Shown: positions 19,680 through 28,385 of the stretch, piece by piece | Position numbering within the stretch: the stretch's first letter is position 1 | Layout: the number at the start of each line of letters is the position of its first letter | Assembly: GCA_020344015.1 (NCBI GenBank) | Contig: CP070812.1 | Span: 4,001,778-4,065,777, forward strand | From: Gemmatimonadota bacterium | Lineage (GTDB): Bacteria; Gemmatimonadota; Gemmatimonadetes; Palauibacterales; KS3-K002 | Direction: 5' to 3' | DNA: 64,000 nt | The notes under the pieces: model-generated | The model's input: only the letters and a program-made list of their open reading frames with translations | What the model was told of the DNA's origin: nothing | Database searches by the model: none | Program-made: the position numbers and the translations under genes

Positions 19680-20428
19680 ATCGAGATACCGAGAATGACG
19701 AACGCCAGCGACCCTACGAGGAGGCCGAGGACAGCCAAACGACCCGCGAGCCCAGGACGCCCGTAGCCCGCGATGGCAAGGGCGAGAGCGATGCCAATAG
19801 TGAAGAGCGGGCCTATACCTGCGGTACCGCCGAGGGCCAGGGCCAACAGCGGCACTACAGCTCCACTGACAGCAGCCAGAGGAATCGTAAGGCGATCGGG
19901 CAGGCGCCGCAAAGGCGAACCCATCAGAGCACGCCCAACCTCGCGCCCTTCCCTCCATCCCAACCGCAGGCCCCAGACCCGTAGCCAGAGGTGGACAGCA
20001 TTGTAACTGGCCAGGAATACCCCGACAGCGACCCACCAGGGAGCGCCCATCAGAAAGATAAAAAACGCGAGCAGCGAGCACAGGGGTCGCCAGCGCGCCC
20101 AGACCAGCCGGTCACCCAAGCTGCCGAGCGGGCTCACTATGGCGCGCTTGAATCGTTCGACCTGCTCGGAGTCCACACCCTCCAATTCCATGCGGGCTAG
20201 TGCCGCAATCGCCACGGTGGAGAGGTAGGGGTGCGCATTGAAGAAACCGCAGTGGCGGCGCAGGGATTTGGCCAGCTCCGCTCGATCGTCGCGGCAGAGC
20301 CTGGCCAGTGCCGGGATGAGGGCGAACCCGAGACCGGCGCCCTGCATCGTGCGGTAGTTCCACGAGGCCTGCACCAGCAGGCTCCGCAGGAGGAGCCTGA
20401 GCCTGAGCGCACGGCTTAGCGCAGCCAC
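19673..20428 (-). CDS. PTS mannose-family EIID component
   Basis: Start taken at GTG 20428, which overlaps the EIIC stop by 13 bases, giving 251 residues; the long frame upstream is Arg/Gly-rich and antisense-like to EIIC, so it is rejected. The N-terminal part has the EIID signature SWNYRTMQGAGLGFALIPAL and the stretch FFNAHPYLSTVAIA. The C-terminal third is hydrophobic with several membrane segments. EIIC and EIID together form the sugar channel of the mannose-sorbose PTS family. It is somewhat shorter than the usual 270-280 residues. Substrate is unknown. Confidence 0.9.
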   Translation of the reverse strand: MAALSRALRLRLLLRSLLVQASWNYRTMQGAGLGFALIPALARLCRDDRAELAKSLRRHCGFFNAHPYLSTVAIAALARMELEGVDSEQVERFKRAIVSPLGSLGDRLVWARWRPLCSLLAFFIFLMGAPWWVAVGVFLASYNAVHLWLRVWGLRLGWREGREVGRALMGSPLRRLPDRLTIPLAAVSGAVVPLLALALGGTAGIGPLFTIGIALALAIAGYGRPGLAGRLAVLGLLVGSLAFVILGISIW

Positions 20429-21093
20429 AGACCGATCACCACCCCGAGGGCCGCGCCTACCCCGGCCGCCCTCCACACGCGTCGTCCCCGAGCCATCATC
20501 CGAACGTCCACGCCCAAGCCCAGGCTCACGACACTCAGAATTACCAGTGCGGCGACCGTCCCGGCCCTTGCGGGCACGGCCACCCCATGGACGCCCTCCA
20601 GCAGGACCCAGCAAATCACCGCAGCGCCGGTCAGACCAGCCGCCCGGAGCAGATCGAGGACCAGCGCTGACAGGTGGCGGCCCGTTAATCGCATGGGAGA
20701 CTCCAGCGCCGCCGCATCACCCGCCACCAGACGCGCGTTGAGGTGGCGCAGCCCGTGCACGCTCCAGCTTCCGACCCAGCCCACCGCGACGCCATAAGCC
20801 GCGGCAACCAGCAGCGCTTCGGGGCCCGCCTCCCAACCCAGCGCGGCGGTCGCTGCGGCGACGGCCGCCGGCCCGGTGTCCCAGCCGCGGCTGGCACCGA
20901 TGGGCAGTTGACGGAGGCTGAGGATTTCGAGGACGGCACCCGCCCACATGCCAGAAATCGGGTCGCCGAGGAGTAGGCCGGCGAGTGGCGCAGCGACGAT
21001 CGGGCGCGAGATCATCGCCTGGGCAAACGATACCGAATCGACGCCCGTCAGCCCGCCCAGAAGTGCCAGGGCAACAAAGGTTGAGACTTCCAG
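20416..21093 (-). CDS. PTS mannose-family EIIC component, apparent CTG start
   Basis: Hydrophobic protein with the family motif RPIVAAPLAGLLLGDP near the N-terminus and RQLPIGASRGWDTGPAA further on. The first ATG (21015) would cut off the first membrane helix. The frame remains open upstream and encodes LEVSTFVALALLGGLTGVDS, which matches the usual EIIC N-terminus. In that stretch the only reasonable start is CTG at 21093, three bases after the EIIB stop, so a CTG start is proposed (225 residues). EIIC is the sugar-translocating membrane unit with EIID. The gene lies between EIIB and EIID in a fully packed cluster. Confidence 0.82.
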   Translation of the reverse strand: MEVSTFVALALLGGLTGVDSVSFAQAMISRPIVAAPLAGLLLGDPISGMWAGAVLEILSLRQLPIGASRGWDTGPAAVAAATAALGWEAGPEALLVAAAYGVAVGWVGSWSVHGLRHLNARLVAGDAAALESPMRLTGRHLSALVLDLLRAAGLTGAAVICWVLLEGVHGVAVPARAGTVAALVILSVVSLGLGVDVRMMARGRRVWRAAGVGAALGVVIGLWLR

Positions 21094-21095
21094 CG

Positions 21096-21587
21096 CTAGC
21101 TCGCCTTCATCTCGAGTAGCTCATCGAGCTTGACTCTGCGGGCGCTCGGCACGTCCTGCGCGCTGACTCGCACGTCCGCCCGCCGCAGCCGTTTCAGCTC
21201 CGCCCGATCCTCGTCGCTGAGGAACAGATAGGGCAGCACTCGCTCCCGGCCGAGCGCGCTGTGCAGACCACCGAGATTTACCTCGATGTCCGCGAGGGCA
21301 CCGCGCTCTGCCAGCCGCCGCATCGTACCGATGTCGCGAGTCAGGATGATGGCGCCGGCAGCGTTTGACGCCCAGGCCGGAACCAGTTCCACTGCCGTCT
21401 CGACGCTGGCAAACAGCGCCTCGACCGCGTCGGGTAGTCCCGCCCGGTAGAGATCCTGCTCCCATTCGCTCTCCGCGAGCTCATCATCGATGACCACGAT
21501 GATGTCGAGGCCGAGATGAGAGCCCCAACCGACGACCACCTGGCCGTGGATTAGCCGGTCATCGACCCGGCACAGAAGAATCGGCAT
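21096..21587 (-). CDS. PTS mannose-family EIIB component
   Basis: Start at ATG 21587 (MPILLCRVDDRLIHGQV), which matches the family N-terminus; a start 27 bases upstream would add an untypical segment. The protein has 163 residues. The phosphorylated His is His14 in DDRLIHGQVVVGW. EIIB takes phosphate from EIIA and gives it to the sugar during transport through EIIC/EIID. It overlaps the EIIA gene by about 29 bases. Most other positions fit the family (VIDDELAESEWEQDL, INLGGLH-like segment VNLGGLHSALG). Confidence 0.92.
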   Translation of the reverse strand: MPILLCRVDDRLIHGQVVVGWGSHLGLDIIVVIDDELAESEWEQDLYRAGLPDAVEALFASVETAVELVPAWASNAAGAIILTRDIGTMRRLAERGALADIEVNLGGLHSALGRERVLPYLFLSDEDRAELKRLRRADVRVSAQDVPSARRVKLDELLEMKAS

Positions 21588-21963
21588 CTGTCGTGTATTC
21601 GATCGAAACGCCAACGTGGGAGCGGAGCCGTTCGACGATCTCTTCTAGCCGTAGACTGCGGTGAAACACGAAATCGAGCAGCAGCGGCAAGTTGACCCCG
21701 CAGACTACAGCCATCCCAGGGTGACGGTACTTGAGGCGTCTGGCCGCGTAAGCGCAACTACCGCTCGGCAGGTCCACGAAGACCACACTCGGGCCGTCCC
21801 CGATCAGCGACTCCAGGTGCTCTTCGAGTGCCTCCGGCGTCATGCTCGCGTTGTCGACCGGCGTCAGGCCTTCCTTCGAGCCGGTGATCCCGGCCACGGC
21901 GTCGAGCATGCCGTCCGCAAGCTTGCCGTGGCCAACGAGGATCCCGCAGACCTCTTTACTCAT
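21559..21963 (-). CDS. PTS mannose-family EIIA component
   Basis: Start at ATG 21963 (MSKEVCGILVGHGKLADGM), overlapping the hprK stop by 8 bases; 134 residues. His12 in LVGHGKLA is the phosphorylation site. The stretch VVFVDLPSGSCAYAARRL corresponds to the conserved second loop (DLFGGSP in ManX). EIIA receives phosphate from HPr. Being directly downstream of hprK and translationally coupled suggests coordinated dosage; EIIA-Man proteins in some bacteria act only as regulators, but here EIIB, EIIC and EIID are present too. Confidence 0.92.
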   Translation of the reverse strand: MSKEVCGILVGHGKLADGMLDAVAGITGSKEGLTPVDNASMTPEALEEHLESLIGDGPSVVFVDLPSGSCAYAARRLKYRHPGMAVVCGVNLPLLLDFVFHRSLRLEEIVERLRSHVGVSIEYTTDADSSVPGR

Positions 21964-22915
21964 AATCTTCCTCGAGGTACTCCCGCACAGGTGCCATGAC
22001 ATCTTTCAAACCATCGTTGAACGCTGCGGCCGCATGCACGCCGGCGTAGCGGAGCAAGTGGTCCATGGCGTCCACTTCATTAATGACAGTTATGTTCTTT
22101 CCCGGAGTGAGTGGAATGGTGACACGTCGAATGGGCACATCGAGTATATCGGCGTGATCGGTATGCAACCGAGTACGAACGTCCGCCTCTTGCTGCCTCC
22201 ACTCCACCAACTGCACGACGACTTCGAGGCGCTTCTGCTGTCGCGTTGCCCGGATGCCGAACAACGCCCGCACGTCTACGATCCCCACGCCGCGGATCTC
22301 CATATGATGGCGGGACAGCTCGTGCCCGCGGCCAATGAGCACATCGTGACCCTGGCGCGAGATCTGCACGACGTCATCGGCAACCAGGCGATGACCACGT
22401 TCGACCAGGTCGAGCACGCACTCGCTCTTGCCGATCCCGCTACGCCCGACGAACAGGAGCCCGACACCGTAGACGTCCGCCAGCGACCCGTGCAGATACG
22501 TACGTGGCGCGAAGCGATCGTTCATGAACGGAATCATCCGGCGATAGAACTCAGCCGTCTTGAGTTCGCTTACCACGACCGGCGTGCCTAGCCGCTCGGC
22601 CACCTCGAGCAGGACAGGCGGCAGATCCTGACCCTTTGTGGCGATGATACAGGCGATGTCGAAGGACAGCAGTGTCTCTACAGACTCGCGGCGCCGAGCC
22701 TCGTCGAGCGAATTGAGGTAGGACACATCGGTCTCCCCCAGCACCTGAATTCTGCCGCCCACGAAGCGTTCGGTGTACCCGGCGAGCGCCAGGCCGGGAC
22801 TCGATATCTCAGCCCGCTTGACCTCGCGAGCGAGGGCCTGTTCCCCACCGGTGACGAGGCGGAGGCGCAGGCTTTCGCCTCGGATCTCCAAAAGCTCCTG
22901 GACCTTGAAGCTCAC
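21956..22915 (-). CDS. hprK: HPr kinase/phosphorylase
   Basis: A 319-residue protein from GTG 22915 (GTGA overlap with hpf). The N-terminal domain is followed by the conserved HG pair (about 142) and Walker A GRSGIGKSE (157-165). The signature loop has ADDVVQI and RGVGIVDVRALFG. HprK phosphorylates or dephosphorylates HPr at the Ser found here as Ser53. Full-length organisation, target Ser and PTS genes in the same run make a working regulatory loop likely. A hpf-hprK-EIIA-ptsH order recalls the rpoN-linked PTS-Ntr cluster of Proteobacteria, though rpoN is absent here. Confidence 0.95.
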   Translation of the reverse strand: MSFKVQELLEIRGESLRLRLVTGGEQALAREVKRAEISSPGLALAGYTERFVGGRIQVLGETDVSYLNSLDEARRRESVETLLSFDIACIIATKGQDLPPVLLEVAERLGTPVVVSELKTAEFYRRMIPFMNDRFAPRTYLHGSLADVYGVGLLFVGRSGIGKSECVLDLVERGHRLVADDVVQISRQGHDVLIGRGHELSRHHMEIRGVGIVDVRALFGIRATRQQKRLEVVVQLVEWRQQEADVRTRLHTDHADILDVPIRRVTIPLTPGKNITVINEVDAMDHLLRYAGVHAAAAFNDGLKDVMAPVREYLEEDYE

Positions 22916-23262
22916 GATTCGCTTCCCTCTATCGCCTCCTCAGCAGGAATCTCCTCATTCAATCGCGGCGCCTGATGATCTACGCGCTTGTCGCGGAGAC
23001 GCTTGAGCTGGCGAGCCAGCTTTTCGGACAAGCGATTGACGGCCGTGCGAAAGTCGCCGGCGGTGGCCTCCGCGTGGATATCGTAGTCTCCGTCTACAAA
23101 GGCACGGGCCTCCACCCGTCTCTCTCTCTTTTCTTCGGTTAAGGTGACCTCGACCCGCGACGTGCGTTGGTGGTAGCGGTCCAGACGCGACAGTTGGTCT
23201 TCGACATGCCGCCTCAGCGCATCGCTGAGCTCGAAATGGCGAGCGGTCAGGTTGATCTTCAT
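22912..23262 (-). CDS. hpf: Ribosome hibernation-promoting factor, short form
   Basis: A 116-residue protein of the HPF/YfiA/RaiA family: MKINLTARHFELSDALRRHVEDQLSRL at the start, then VEVTLTEEKRERRVEARAFVDG and DFRTAVNRLSEKLARQLKRLRDK. It binds the 30S decoding region in stationary phase. The C-terminal dimerisation domain of long HPF is absent; instead there is an acidic tail (about 95-116). Overlaps with the glycosyltransferase upstream (ATGA) and hprK downstream (GTGA) show tight coupling. Confidence 0.93.
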   Translation of the reverse strand: MKINLTARHFELSDALRRHVEDQLSRLDRYHQRTSRVEVTLTEEKRERRVEARAFVDGDYDIHAEATAGDFRTAVNRLSEKLARQLKRLRDKRVDHQAPRLNEEIPAEEAIEGSES

Positions 23263-24431
23263 TTCGCCTCCGAAGGGTTCTTGTTGAAGTGAGCTCGACC
23301 CTGGAGGGGGCCGTCGGCGAGGAAGTCGAGGAGGAGGGCTTCGGTTTCGTCCGCAGTGCGGTCCCAGCTGAACCCGGCAGCGAAGCGGACCGCGCCGGCC
23401 TGCAGCCGTGCCCGCAGCTCGCCATCCTGCACGATCCTACGGAGCGCCAGCGCCCAAGCCTCCACGTCATCATGGGGCACCAGGAGCCCGCTTTCGTCAT
23501 GCGCGACCGATTCCCGTAGGCCTGGCGAATCTGACGCGACGGCCGGTGTGCCGCAGGCTGCGGCCTCGACGTTGGTGATTCCCCAACCCTCCTTAGGGGA
23601 TGGGTAAAACGTCGCCCAGGCTTTGCGCAATAGGTCCACCTTCTCGTCCTCCGAGATGAACCCAAGGAACTCCACACTGGCGGGCGCCTTGAGTGTCGCA
23701 TACTCGCGCAGCGCCGACTCGTGATCACCCTTCCCGGCCACCAGAAGCCGCACGTCGATTCCGTCGTCGGCGAGCCGGGCGGCCGCGTCAAACACCGCCT
23801 CCAACCCCTTGTAACGCTTCAAGCGCCCCACATAGGCAAAGGTCGGCCGCTCGAATCGGGAGACCGAAGGATCCGGCCTGAAACACGAGTGATCGATCCC
23901 TGGACGTACCACCTTCACGCTCGAGCGCGGTAACCCACGGACCACGAGATCGTTCGCCGTCGACTCCGAGATGGCTACGAAGGGCGCGTTCTCGTAGAAA
24001 TGCGGGAGCGGACGCTCGGCCAGCCAGACCGCCGTGGCGAACGGCAGAGCGGCTTCCTGGAACGCGGTGTTCCCAAACAGGTGCGGTACCAGGGCGACTA
24101 CGGGCGGCCGCACCCACAGCGGACTGTAGAGCGGGATCTTGTTGATGTCTTCGACCACCAGGTCGAAACCGCCGCCCAGCAGGTGACGTCGGTAGTAGGG
24201 CACCGCCTGGAGCGTGAAGGTGTGGCGACCGCCGATGCGGTGGACTTCGATGCCGTCGACTAGATCGCCAGCCGACGCACCCGGCCAACCGGAGCAAAGT
24301 AAGGAGACCTCGTGCCCGCGCCGGGCCAGCCTGCCGAAGATCTCGTGCAGGTGCACCTCGGCTCCACCCGCCTGTGGGTTTCTTATGTCCTGCCAGTTGA
24401 TGACCAGCACCTTGAAGCGGCGGGTGCTCAT
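23259..24431 (-). CDS. GT4-family glycosyltransferase
   Basis: Start at ATG 24431 (MSTRRFKVLVINWQD), overlapping the nusB stop; 390 residues. The N-terminal Rossmann domain begins with NPQAGGAEVHLHEIFGRLARRGHEV. The C-terminal domain has FAYVGRLKRYKGLEAVF and the donor-binding EGWGITNVEAAACGTPAVASDSPGL with the retaining-enzyme glutamate pair. Enzymes of this type use nucleotide sugars to build polysaccharides, glycolipids or trehalose-like products; the acceptor cannot be told. No other cell-wall or polysaccharide gene is adjacent. No signal peptide is seen, so it probably acts at the cytoplasmic membrane face. Confidence 0.9.
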   Translation of the reverse strand: MSTRRFKVLVINWQDIRNPQAGGAEVHLHEIFGRLARRGHEVSLLCSGWPGASAGDLVDGIEVHRIGGRHTFTLQAVPYYRRHLLGGGFDLVVEDINKIPLYSPLWVRPPVVALVPHLFGNTAFQEAALPFATAVWLAERPLPHFYENAPFVAISESTANDLVVRGLPRSSVKVVRPGIDHSCFRPDPSVSRFERPTFAYVGRLKRYKGLEAVFDAAARLADDGIDVRLLVAGKGDHESALREYATLKAPASVEFLGFISEDEKVDLLRKAWATFYPSPKEGWGITNVEAAACGTPAVASDSPGLRESVAHDESGLLVPHDDVEAWALALRRIVQDGELRARLQAGAVRFAAGFSWDRTADETEALLLDFLADGPLQGRAHFNKNPSEAK

Positions 24432-24868
24432 CGGGCATCGCCGAGTTGCTCGGGCTCCAGTTCGCGAAACAGGGCATCGAGCACACCGTTGACAAAGCGA
24501 CTGCTCTCCTCGGTGCCGAACCACTCGGCGAGACGGATGGCTTCGTGGAGCGAAACGCGGAGCGGCACATCATCCAGGTAGAGCATCTCAGCCGCAGCGA
24601 TGCGGAGGATATTACGATCGACCGTGGCCATCCTGGACAGCCGCCAGTGCTCGGCCAAGGCCTCGAGGCGGGAATCGATCTCAGGTAACGCGTCGGCGAT
24701 CGTCGCCAGAATCTTCTCGGTGTACTCCCGGACCTCGGGCTCGCCGGATCGTTCACCGGGCGCGGAGAGTTCCAGATTCACTCGCGCCAGCGGTTCTTCA
24801 CCGCCGCGCAGCTCCCAAGCGTAGAGGACCTGCAGCGCCCTAGCTCTGGCTTTGGTCCTACTCCCCAT
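24428..24868 (-). CDS. nusB: Transcription antitermination factor NusB
   Basis: Start at ATG 24868 (MGSRTKARARALQVLYAWEL), the family N-terminus; 146 residues. It overlaps ribH by 11 bases. The all-helical fold includes SRMATVDRNILRIAAAEML and VSLHEAIRLAEWFGTEESSRFVNGVLD, the conserved C-terminal region. NusB binds boxA RNA with NusE (S10) in rRNA antitermination. ribH-nusB adjacency is widespread in bacteria. Confidence 0.95.
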   Translation of the reverse strand: MGSRTKARARALQVLYAWELRGGEEPLARVNLELSAPGERSGEPEVREYTEKILATIADALPEIDSRLEALAEHWRLSRMATVDRNILRIAAAEMLYLDDVPLRVSLHEAIRLAEWFGTEESSRFVNGVLDALFRELEPEQLGDAR

Positions 24869-25328
24869 CCAGTTGGTCAATAAGGTCGGCCGTCTCAATG
24901 GCCGCCAGCACTGCCTTCCAACCGTGGTTGCCAGCCTTGCTGCCGGCGCGCTCGAGGGCCTGCTCCATAGTATCGGCCGTGAGCAGGCCGAAGGACACAT
25001 AGGTATCCGAGTGGGTGGCGACGTTCGCCAGTCGTGAGCTGGCGGCACCCGAGAGGTAGTCGAAGTGAGGAGTCGCTCCCCGAATCAGAGCGCCCAGCAC
25101 GACTATGGCAGCGTAGCGGCCGCCTGGGGCGAGCCGGGCAACGAGCGGCGCCAATTCCCATGCTCCTGGTACCCAGAAGACATCAACTTGTTCGTCGCTT
25201 GCGCCGTGCTGGCGGAGGCAATCGATGGCGCCCGCCAGCAGCTGTCGCGTGATCAGCTCGTTAGTCCTGCTGACGACGAGTGCGAAGCGACGGCCCTCGG
25301 TTCGAAATCGTCCGTATCTCTCTTGCAT
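24858..25328 (-). CDS. ribH: 6,7-dimethyl-8-ribityllumazine synthase
   Basis: A 156-residue protein of normal size. Key segments: [44 protein letters not shown] (substrate contacts and catalytic His) and SFGLLTADTMEQALERAGSKAGNHGWKA. It condenses the ribityl-aminouracil made via RibD with the butanone phosphate made by RibBA. Its first 68 bases overlap the 3' end of ribBA in another frame. Confidence 0.95.
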   Translation of the reverse strand: MQERYGRFRTEGRRFALVVSRTNELITRQLLAGAIDCLRQHGASDEQVDVFWVPGAWELAPLVARLAPGGRYAAIVVLGALIRGATPHFDYLSGAASSRLANVATHSDTYVSFGLLTADTMEQALERAGSKAGNHGWKAVLAAIETADLIDQLDGE

Positions 25329-26571
25329 GGGCAGAATCCCAGCTGGCCAGCGGGCCCTCGGCCGGTATCATGTGACCCATCTTTTCTCGCTTGGCCCGCA
25401 GATAGCTCTCGTTATGGCGATTGGGTTTGACGGTGATCGGCACCTGCTCGGTTACCGAGAGGCCGTAGCCCTGGAGCCCGATGATCTTTTTCGGGTTGTT
25501 GGTCATGAGGCGCATCGACTTGATGCCGAGGTCGAGCAAGACCTGGACGCCTATCCCATAATCGCGGAGATCGGCGGGGAACCCGAGCAGTTCATTTGCT
25601 TCAACGGTGTCGGCGCCGTTCTCCTGGAGCTGATAGGCGCGGATCTTGTTCAGCAGTCCGATCCCGCGCCCTTCCTGCTTCATATAGACCAAGACGCCCT
25701 GCCGCTCTTCTTCTATGCGGCGCAGGCTTGCGTGGAGTTGCTGGCCACAGTCACAACGGTGCGAGTGGAAGACATCGCCGGTAAGACACTCGGAGTGCAT
25801 GCGCACCAGCACATCTTCTTTGTCGGCCACATCGCCCTTTATCAGGGCGACGTGATCGCGGCCGTCGACGTCATTCGTGTAAGCGATGACCTGGAATTCA
25901 CCGAATTCGGTGGGCAGCTTCGCCTCGGCAACTCGGTGTACTAGTCGCTCGGTCTTGAGGCGGTGCGAGATGATCTGCGCGACGGTGACGAACTTCAGGC
26001 CGTGTTCCTTGGCAAAGGCGTCCAGCTGGGGTCGGCGGGCCATCGTGCCGTCGGCGTTGAGGATCTCACAGATCACGCCCGCCGGTATCAGCCCGGCCAT
26101 GCGCGCCAGGTCGACCGACGCCTCCGTCTGCCCCACACGCTGCAACACGCCACCGGGCCGCGCCCGCAGTGGGAAGACGTGCCCAGGCCGGCGCAGGTCT
26201 TCGGGCGCCGACTGCGGGTCGATAGCTACCTGGATCGTCTTGGCGCGGTCCCAAGCACTGATCCCGGTGGTCACGCCGTGCTTTGTGGTCGCGTCGACCG
26301 AGACCATGAATGCCGTGCCCTGCGGCTCGGTGGCCTGGTCGCCCATCGCTGCGAGGACGAGTTGCTCGACGCGTTCCGGCGTGAGGGTCAGGCAGATGAG
26401 GCCCCGTCCATGGGTGGCCATGAAGTTGATGGTCTCTGGAGTGATCATCTCCGCCGCACAGACCAGGTCGCCCTCGTTCTCGCGATCCTCGTCGTCGGCC
26501 ACGATCACCATTTCGCCGCGACGTATTGCCTCTACCGCTTCTGCAACCGAATCGAACTCTATGTCGCTCAT
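25261..26571 (-). CDS. ribBA: RibBA: dihydroxybutanone-phosphate synthase / GTP cyclohydrolase II fusion
   Basis: A 436-residue protein. The N-terminal DHBP synthase domain (about 1-200) has [16 protein letters not shown] and the metal-site HVFPLRA. The C-terminal GTP cyclohydrolase II domain (about 205-400) has the zinc cluster [14 protein letters not shown] and KQEGRGIGL. After the usual end [12 protein letters not shown] there are about 37 additional residues that overlap ribH. The two activities supply both precursors of lumazine. It lies 49 bases after ribE. Confidence 0.95.
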   Translation of the reverse strand: MSDIEFDSVAEAVEAIRRGEMVIVADDEDRENEGDLVCAAEMITPETINFMATHGRGLICLTLTPERVEQLVLAAMGDQATEPQGTAFMVSVDATTKHGVTTGISAWDRAKTIQVAIDPQSAPEDLRRPGHVFPLRARPGGVLQRVGQTEASVDLARMAGLIPAGVICEILNADGTMARRPQLDAFAKEHGLKFVTVAQIISHRLKTERLVHRVAEAKLPTEFGEFQVIAYTNDVDGRDHVALIKGDVADKEDVLVRMHSECLTGDVFHSHRCDCGQQLHASLRRIEEERQGVLVYMKQEGRGIGLLNKIRAYQLQENGADTVEANELLGFPADLRDYGIGVQVLLDLGIKSMRLMTNNPKKIIGLQGYGLSVTEQVPITVKPNRHNESYLRAKREKMGHMIPAEGPLASWDSAHAREIRTISNRGPSLRTRRQQD

Positions 26572-26620
26572 CTCTCAGACACTCAATCCGTTTATCGGCA
26601 GACCGGTGATCGTTGATCGA

Positions 26621-27268
26621 TCACTCGATGCCCCAATCCGACAGTCGCTCCTGCAGGTCTCCAGCAGTACTTCTCTCACCGCCCGCCAACGTCCAGGCGA
26701 CGTACTTTCCGATCATATCAGCTTCGAGATTGACCTTGTCGCCGGGAGCCAGGCGCGAGAGGTTCGTGTGTTCATAAGTATAAGGGATCAACGCAACCTC
26801 CGCAGTCCCGGCGGCCGGCAGGGCGTTGATCGTCAGCGATACACCGTCCACAGCTATCGAGCCATGCAGGATGGTGAAGGGCTCCACCGTATCCGGCAGA
26901 CTGAATCTGACGAGCCACATGTCGCCCTGGCGTTGTACCGAGCTCACAGCCCCCACGCCGTCGACGTGGCCCTGGACGAAGTGACCGCCGAAGCGCTGTC
27001 CAGCCGCGATGGGTCGCTCCAGGTTCACCTTCCGGCCGCGGCGGAACTCGCCAAACGTCGTCCGCGAGAGCGTCGTGGCGATCGTCTGCACTTTGAAACT
27101 GCGCCGACCCAGCTCGACGACCGTCTGGCAGACGCCGTCGACATTTATGCTGTCGCTGGGTTTGAGGTCGGCCAGTACCGTCTCGGCCGCGATTACAAGT
27201 TCGCGCCCGCCGCCCTTGTCGGCTGCGGACTCAACTAGACCAAGCTCCTCAACGATACCGCTGAACAT
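26621..27268 (-). CDS. ribE: Riboflavin synthase
   Basis: A 215-residue protein with two homologous lumazine-binding barrels. Conserved parts are [38 protein letters not shown] and the second-repeat [13 protein letters not shown]. It dismutates two lumazines to riboflavin plus ribityl-aminouracil. It is the second gene of ribD-ribE-ribBA-ribH and follows ribD by 16 bases. Loss of the typical FMN riboswitch in front of the rib set suggests constitutive or operon-level control. Confidence 0.95.
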   Translation of the reverse strand: MFSGIVEELGLVESAADKGGGRELVIAAETVLADLKPSDSINVDGVCQTVVELGRRSFKVQTIATTLSRTTFGEFRRGRKVNLERPIAAGQRFGGHFVQGHVDGVGAVSSVQRQGDMWLVRFSLPDTVEPFTILHGSIAVDGVSLTINALPAAGTAEVALIPYTYEHTNLSRLAPGDKVNLEADMIGKYVAWTLAGGERSTAGDLQERLSDWGIE

Positions 27269-27284
27269 CAGCTCCCACTCACGG

Positions 27285-28385
27285 TCAGGCCGCCGGCTCT
27301 TCCGGGGCCAGTACCAGCAGCGTTACCGGGCCCAGCCCGCTGCGGCTAATAGTTCGCCACTCCCGAGCCACCTCGCCGTGGCGCAGCTGGAAGGCGGGCA
27401 CGCCCGGCTCACCCAAGAGTATGGGCGCCACAAAGGCGTAGATCCTGTCCACGTGACCTGCCGATAGCCAGGCCGAGCCCAATTCACCGCCACCCTCGCA
27501 AAGCACTGATCTGACGCTGCTTTCCCATAAGTTTGCAAGAACCGCACCAAGGTCGAGGCCTCCCGAGTGCAGCCGCGGGACACGCCCGACCTGGACACCG
27601 GCGTCCTCCAAAGGGCGCGCCCGCTCCTCTGGGGCGTCCTCGGCGCCCAATATGAAGACCGGCACCTCAGACGCGCTCGCCACCAACCTGCTGTCCAGGG
27701 GCGTGCGGAGTGCACTATCGAGCACAACACGGCGCGGCGGCACGCGCGGCGCATCCCACTCGCGAACCGTGAGAAGCGGATCATCGGCGAGGACCGTGCC
27801 TATGCCGACCATCACGGCGTCATGGCCTGCTCTCAGCCGGTGCGCTTCGACAATCGCATCGCCGTGCGTCAGCCTCGTCGAGCGGCCGGGAGCTTCTGCC
27901 AACCGGCCGTCCAGCGACATGGCGTACTTCAGGGCGAGAAACGGCCGCCCCTTCTGATGCCCGCTGAGGTGTACGGCGTTCAAGTCCGCCGCCTCCACCT
28001 CACACGGTCCCTGCTCAACAGATATCCCCTGCCCCTGCAGCCAGGCTCCACCCCCCTTCGCGTCCGGGTTGGCCTCCCCCACCCCGTACACGACCCTGGA
28101 GATCCCCGCATCCCGGATCGCCTGCGAGCACGGCCCCGTCTTACCACTGTGATGGCACGGCTCCAGCGTCACGTAGAGGGTTCCTCCCCGGGCGCGTTCG
28201 CCGGCCACCCTCAGCGCCTCCACCTCGGCGTGAGGCCCTCCCCATTCACGGTGGAAGCCCTCGCCGACAACCTCATCCCCCCGCACCACTACGGCGCCGA
28301 CCATCGGGTTGGGAGCGACCCGCCCCCAACCTCGCTTGGCAAGCTGGAGGGCGTGCCGCATGAATTGGGTATCTCGATCCTGCAT
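27285..28385 (-). CDS. ribD: RibD: riboflavin-specific deaminase / reductase
   Basis: Start at ATG 28385, sharing one base with the upstream stop (TGATG); a GTG lies one codon earlier. The protein has 366 residues. The deaminase domain (about 1-145) has the zinc ligands HAEVEAL and PCHHSGKTGPCSQAI. The reductase domain (about 150-366) begins FLALKYAMSLDGRLA and includes VLCEGGGELGSAWL. It carries out the second and third steps of riboflavin synthesis. No FMN-riboswitch-like sequence is found ahead of it; an outer-membrane gene lies directly upstream. Confidence 0.95.
   Translation of the reverse strand: MQDRDTQFMRHALQLAKRGWGRVAPNPMVGAVVVRGDEVVGEGFHREWGGPHAEVEALRVAGERARGGTLYVTLEPCHHSGKTGPCSQAIRDAGISRVVYGVGEANPDAKGGGAWLQGQGISVEQGPCEVEAADLNAVHLSGHQKGRPFLALKYAMSLDGRLAEAPGRSTRLTHGDAIVEAHRLRAGHDAVMVGIGTVLADDPLLTVREWDAPRVPPRRVVLDSALRTPLDSRLVASASEVPVFILGAEDAPEERARPLEDAGVQVGRVPRLHSGGLDLGAVLANLWESSVRSVLCEGGGELGSAWLSAGHVDRIYAFVAPILLGEPGVPAFQLRHGEVAREWRTISRSGLGPVTLLVLAPEEPAA

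Noticed and set aside
20430..20614. N-terminal extension of EIID upstream of GTG 20428.
   Set aside because: It overlaps EIIC deeply and is Arg/Gly-rich; the family N-terminus begins just after the GTG.
25886..27238. Open frame of 450 codons opposite ribBA and ribE.
   Set aside because: Spans two genuine genes and their gap, which real genes do not.
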